This document shows, piece by piece, positions 42,495 through 45,839 of a stretch of 45,839 nucleotides of DNA. How positions within the stretch are numbered: position 1 is the first letter of the stretch; every line of letters begins with the position of its first letter. The notes beneath the pieces are model-generated. The model was not told where the DNA came from, did not search any database, and saw nothing but the letters and a program-made list of their open reading frames with translations. Both the position numbers and the translations under genes were made by a program. The DNA is from Deltaproteobacteria bacterium (GTDB lineage Bacteria > Desulfobacterota > Desulfuromonadia > Desulfuromonadales > Geopsychrobacteraceae), in NCBI GenBank assembly GCA_024276935.1, contig JAJRWH010000104.1, positions 1-45,839 of the forward strand, in the 5' to 3' direction.

Positions 42495-44324
42495 CTACTC
42501 CACCGTCACGCTTTTGGCCAGATTGCGTGGCTGATCAACATCGGTCCCCTTACAGACGGCAACATGGTAGGCCAGCAGTTGCATCGGAATTGAGGTGAGG
42601 ATTGGCATCAGGTCGTCGTCGGCGACCGGCAGACAGAAAAGACTTTCGCAGTGTGAGACCAGGGTCTCTCCACGGCCACTGGTGATAACAATCACCCGCC
42701 CACCACGTGAGCGGACCTCTTCCATATTGGAAACGACTTTGTCGAAGGTCGGGTTGTCCGGGACGATCACCACCACCGGCAGCTGTTCGTCGATCAGGGC
42801 GATGGGGCCATGCTTCATCTCACCGGCTGGATAGCCTTCGGCGTGGATATAGGAAATTTCCTTGAGCTTGAGTGCCCCTTCGAGGGCAATCGGATACTGG
42901 TTACCACGACCCAGATAGAGAAAATCGCGGGCGGTGGCAAGATCTCGGGCAATTTTTTCAATCTCGGCGTCGAGTTCAAGACAGTTTTCGAGCAGACGCG
43001 GCAGGGTCAGCAAAGCCAGCACCTTCTGGCGACAATCTTCGGCACTGAGAATATTGCGCACCCGCCCCAGACGCAAGGCAAACAGTAGCAGGGCGACCAG
43101 CTGGGTGGTAAAAGCCTTGGTCGAAGCAACACCTATTTCAGGTCCGGCGTGGGTATAGATCACTCCGTCGCTTTCACGCGCAATAGAAGAATCAACCACA
43201 TTGCAGATACAGAGCGCCTTGCCTCCCTTGCTATGAGCTTCACGTAAAGCGGCCAGAGTATCAGCAGTCTCACCGCTCTGACTGATCAGCAGGCAAAGGG
43301 TCTTGTCGGTAACGATTGGATCACGATAGCGAAACTCGCTGGCGATATCGACCTCAACCGGAATACGACAGAGTTTTTCCAGATAGAATTTACCGACCAG
43401 CGCCGCATGCCAGCTGGTGCCACAAGCGATGATGGTGATCTTTTCAATCTTTGCCAGCTGCTGATCATCAAGCCTGAGGTCTTCGAGATAGATATCCCCT
43501 TCATCCTCACGCAGGCGACCGGCAATGGTATCGGCGATGGCCCGCGGCTGCTCGTAAATCTCTTTGAGCATAAAGTGCTTGTAACCGCCCTTTTCCGCCA
43601 TCAACGGACTCCAGGTGATGGTCTTTTCCTCTTTGGTGAGGGTTGTGCCCGTCAGATCACAAAAACGCAGACCCTGCGGGGAAAAAACCACCATTTCACC
43701 ATCTTCGAGAAAAATCATCTGCCGGGTGTGTGAAAGCATCGCCGGAATATCGGAGGCAACAAAGTATTCACTCTCGCCACGCCCGACAACTAGTGGTGAT
43801 CCCTGCTTGGCCGCAATCAGGCAGTCGGGTTCCGCTTCGCAAAGCACCGCGATCGCATAAGCGCCTTCGACTTCATTTAAGGCCTGCCGAACGGCGACTT
43901 CAAATCCCTGGCCTGCCTTATAATGCTCTTCGATCAGATGAGCGATGATCTCGGTGTCGGTTTCAGAGGCAAATTTGTGCCCTTTTTGCCCCAACTGCTT
44001 TTTCAGCGCCAGATAGTTTTCGATGATGCCGTTATGAACCACCACAATACTACCCGCCTTGTGCGGATGGGCATTGATTTCAGAAGGGCGGCCATGGGTC
44101 GCCCAGCGAGTATGACCAATACCCCGGCTGCCATTTAACGGGTCAATGTTAAGCCGGTCTTCCAGATTGATCAGCTTGCCTTCGGCGCGGGCGATGCGGA
44201 TCCCATCACCGTTGATCGTGGCGATTCCTGCCGAATCATAACCACGGTATTCCAGCCGTCGCAGACCATCAAGAATGATGGGGGAGGCTTCAGCGCTGCC
44301 CAGATATCCTACAATTCCACACAT
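42495..44324 (-). CDS. glmS: Glutamine-fructose-6-phosphate aminotransferase (isomerising)
   Basis: GlmS makes glucosamine-6-phosphate from fructose-6-phosphate and glutamine, the first step to UDP-GlcNAc for peptidoglycan and lipopolysaccharide. The 609-aa protein starts MCGIVGYLG, so Cys2 becomes the N-terminal nucleophile after Met removal. The glutaminase domain (about 1-230) includes [13 protein letters not shown] and GHTRWATHG. Two SIS sugar-isomerase domains follow (about 285-420 and 455-590), with [16 protein letters not shown] and [21 protein letters not shown]. It ends [11 protein letters not shown], the family C-terminus. Its start is 45 bases after glmU, so the two are probably one transcript. 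No glmS ribozyme is seen upstream. Confidence 0.97.
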   Translation of the reverse strand: MCGIVGYLGSAEASPIILDGLRRLEYRGYDSAGIATINGDGIRIARAEGKLINLEDRLNIDPLNGSRGIGHTRWATHGRPSEINAHPHKAGSIVVVHNGIIENYLALKKQLGQKGHKFASETDTEIIAHLIEEHYKAGQGFEVAVRQALNEVEGAYAIAVLCEAEPDCLIAAKQGSPLVVGRGESEYFVASDIPAMLSHTRQMIFLEDGEMVVFSPQGLRFCDLTGTTLTKEEKTITWSPLMAEKGGYKHFMLKEIYEQPRAIADTIAGRLREDEGDIYLEDLRLDDQQLAKIEKITIIACGTSWHAALVGKFYLEKLCRIPVEVDIASEFRYRDPIVTDKTLCLLISQSGETADTLAALREAHSKGGKALCICNVVDSSIARESDGVIYTHAGPEIGVASTKAFTTQLVALLLFALRLGRVRNILSAEDCRQKVLALLTLPRLLENCLELDAEIEKIARDLATARDFLYLGRGNQYPIALEGALKLKEISYIHAEGYPAGEMKHGPIALIDEQLPVVVIVPDNPTFDKVVSNMEEVRSRGGRVIVITSGRGETLVSHCESLFCLPVADDDLMPILTSIPMQLLAYHVAVCKGTDVDQPRNLAKSVTVE

Positions 44325-44369
44325 ATTCGTATTTTCCCCTCATCGGGCTGCCGGAGCAGAATAGTTTGA

Positions 44370-45749
44370 TTATTTCTTTTTCAGTGGATGCTTGAGACGC
44401 CAGCCATCGATCACCTTCTGCGGTGCCCGAGACAACGCCAGAGAATCTGCCGGAACGTCCTTGGTGATGGTGGACCCGGCGGCAATCAGACTATTGCGCC
44501 CGATGCGTACCGGAGCAATGAACTGGGTGTCACTGCCGACAAAAACATCATCCTCGATGATCGTCTTGTGCTTGTTGACCCCGTCATAATTACAGGTGAT
44601 GGTACCGCAACCGAAATTAACATTTTTGCCGACTTCGGCGTCACCGATATAGGTCAGATGACTGGCCTGGGATTTTTCCTCCAGCCGGGCCTTTTTGGTT
44701 TCAACAAAGTTGCCGATCTTGTTATCACCCAGCAATTCAGTTCCCGGCCTTAAATGAGCCATGGGGCCAACCTTGCAGTCATTACCGATCCGGGCCTCTT
44801 CAATCACCGAACCATTCTTGAGGTGGACTCGGTCAGCGATCTGCGCACTGTCGATCTGCACCCCCGTCTCAACAATACAATTGTGACCAATCCGGGTATT
44901 ACCACTGATAATTACCCCAGGATACAGCAAACTGTCGCTGCCGACCTCGACCTCAAAATCAACATAGGTTGTTGCCGGATCAACCAGAGTGACACCACCC
45001 AGCATCAGACGCTGATTGATCCGCTGGCGCATCAGGCGACTGGCCTCGGCCAACTGGACCCGGTCATTGATTCCAAGGGCCTCGTTGGAATCTTCCAGAC
45101 AAAGGGCCCGGGTTTTATACCCGGCGGCTACTGCCGCAGCAAGAACATCGGTCAGATAGTATTCACCCTGAGCATTTTCTTTTCCCAGCTGTGGCAACAC
45201 CGAAAAAACAAACGCGGCATCGAATACATAGGTTCCGGTATTGACTTCACAAATTGCCCGCTGCGTCTCGTCGGCATCTTTTTCTTCGACGATTCCGCAA
45301 ACGGTCTCACCCTCACGGACGATTCGCCCATAGCCCTGCGGGTTCTCAAGCCTGGCCGTCAAAACCGTTACCGCAGCCTTTTCGGTACGATGCAGGGCCA
45401 GCAACTGACTGATGGTTTCAGCTCTCAACAAGGGCACATCGCCACAAAGCAGCAACAGAGCCCCTGTGAATTCCTCAAGCTGTTTCTTTGCGCACAGCAA
45501 CGCATGACCGGTGCCAAGCTGTTCGGTCTGCCAGACACAGTTGACCGACAGCTCACTCAGTGCCGTTTCAACCTCTGCGCCCTGATGACCGATAACCACC
45601 GATATCTTTTCGCAACCGGCTTCTTTCGCAGCCTGAATGGGATAAAAAAGTAACGGCTGCCCGGCAATGTCATGCAACACCTTGGCCCGTTCAGACTTCA
45701 TCCTTGTCCCCTTGCCCGCAGCCAATACGACTGCCGCCAGATCCTCCAC
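44370..45749 (-). CDS. glmU: Bifunctional GlmU: N-acetylglucosamine-1-phosphate uridyltransferase and glucosamine-1-phosphate acetyltransferase
   Basis: GlmU makes UDP-GlcNAc, joining the GlmS product to cell-wall synthesis. The 459-aa protein has an N-terminal pyrophosphorylase domain (about 1-230; VVLAAGKGTRMKSERAKVLH, LLLCGDVPLL, and VNTGTYVFDA). The C-terminal domain is a left-handed beta-helix acetyltransferase (about 250-455) whose hexapeptide repeats include the acceptor segment HLTYIGDAEVGKNVNFGCGT. The start is GTG at 45749 with GGGAGA seven bases upstream. It is transcribed from the promoter at 45796-45825 together with glmS, so consecutive cell-wall precursor genes lie in one operon. 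Confidence 0.97.
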   Translation of the reverse strand: MEDLAAVVLAAGKGTRMKSERAKVLHDIAGQPLLFYPIQAAKEAGCEKISVVIGHQGAEVETALSELSVNCVWQTEQLGTGHALLCAKKQLEEFTGALLLLCGDVPLLRAETISQLLALHRTEKAAVTVLTARLENPQGYGRIVREGETVCGIVEEKDADETQRAICEVNTGTYVFDAAFVFSVLPQLGKENAQGEYYLTDVLAAAVAAGYKTRALCLEDSNEALGINDRVQLAEASRLMRQRINQRLMLGGVTLVDPATTYVDFEVEVGSDSLLYPGVIISGNTRIGHNCIVETGVQIDSAQIADRVHLKNGSVIEEARIGNDCKVGPMAHLRPGTELLGDNKIGNFVETKKARLEEKSQASHLTYIGDAEVGKNVNFGCGTITCNYDGVNKHKTIIEDDVFVGSDTQFIAPVRIGRNSLIAAGSTITKDVPADSLALSRAPQKVIDGWRLKHPLKKK

Positions 45750-45795
45750 AGATGTCTCCCTTTCGCATAAAGTTTGTCTTTGAGAAAAACATCTG

Positions 45796-45825
45796 ATTAT
45801 CTCGAAAGCGCCCGGTTCAAGTCAA
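45796..45825 (-). promoter_or_regulatory. Promoter of glmU-glmS
   Basis: On the minus strand there is a -35 TTGACT (45820-45825), an 18-base spacer and a -10 GATAAT (45796-45801), about 45 bases before the glmU GTG start. Confidence 0.65.
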
Positions 45826-45839
45826 GGAAACAAGCGCTG

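Noticed and set aside
44325-44369. glmS ribozyme between glmU and glmS
   Set aside because: The 45-base gap is too short for the ribozyme core and shows none of its conserved sequence.
44754-45653. 299-residue plus-strand ORF opposite glmU
   Set aside because: It is fully antisense to a complete glmU; no ribosome-binding site or domain was seen.

Overview
This window looks like ordinary chromosome from a Desulfuromonadales/Geobacterales-type bacterium (Desulfobacterota, former Deltaproteobacteria). The clues are two futalosine-pathway menaquinone genes (mqnB, mqnD), an MglB/MglA roadblock-GTPase pair, a receiver/DUF4388/J-domain/TPR protein, a bacteriohemerythrin, and GatCAB next to an Mrp-type ATPase. 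This placement is inferred from gene content; no database search was possible. I see no prophage, complete insertion sequence or CRISPR array.

Region 1 (1-5160, mostly + strand): the 3' end of a type I restriction hsdR gene, a tRNA-Phe gene on the minus strand, then aroF (DAHP synthase), a small Cys-motif protein, serC and serA. The most striking signal in the window lies just before aroF. A 27-codon leader ORF with nine aromatic codons, including Phe-Tyr-Trp-Phe-Phe in a row, is followed by a terminator hairpin and a competing antiterminator pairing. This is a classical ribosome-mediated attenuator. A second terminator-like hairpin follows it.

Region 2 (5181-13614): a minus-strand operon (unknown 363-aa protein, mqnB, mqnD); mglB-mglA and tRNA-Asn on +; a DUF1451 zinc-ribbon protein; a hemerythrin (minus); an AI-2E-type permease (+); and a large L,D-transpeptidase (minus).

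Region 3 (13684-20183, + strand): a compact efflux operon of TetR-type repressor, TolC/NodT-like outer-membrane lipoprotein, periplasmic adaptor and RND pump. Neighbouring genes overlap at stop/start codons, and a perfect 18-bp palindrome sits inside the promoter.

Region 4 (20231-24305): a StbDE/RelBE-like toxin-antitoxin pair, an ethylbenzene-dehydrogenase-like haem-binding secreted protein, ttcA, a SpoIIE-type phosphatase and a PilZ-like protein.

Region 5 (24312-41900, minus strand): read in transcription order from high to low coordinates, a CLC chloride transporter with CBS domains, a UvrD/PcrA helicase, a receiver/TPR/SARP-type regulator that appears frameshifted near 35267, an Mrp ATPase, gatC, gatA, gatB, mtnA, glnE and the receiver/DUF4388/J/TPR protein. 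A two-hairpin repeat lies between gatA and gatB.

Region 6 (41901-45839): about 590 bases without a gene, holding a long imperfect inverted repeat, then glmS and glmU on the minus strand behind a good sigma70-type promoter. Together these make UDP-N-acetylglucosamine for the cell wall.
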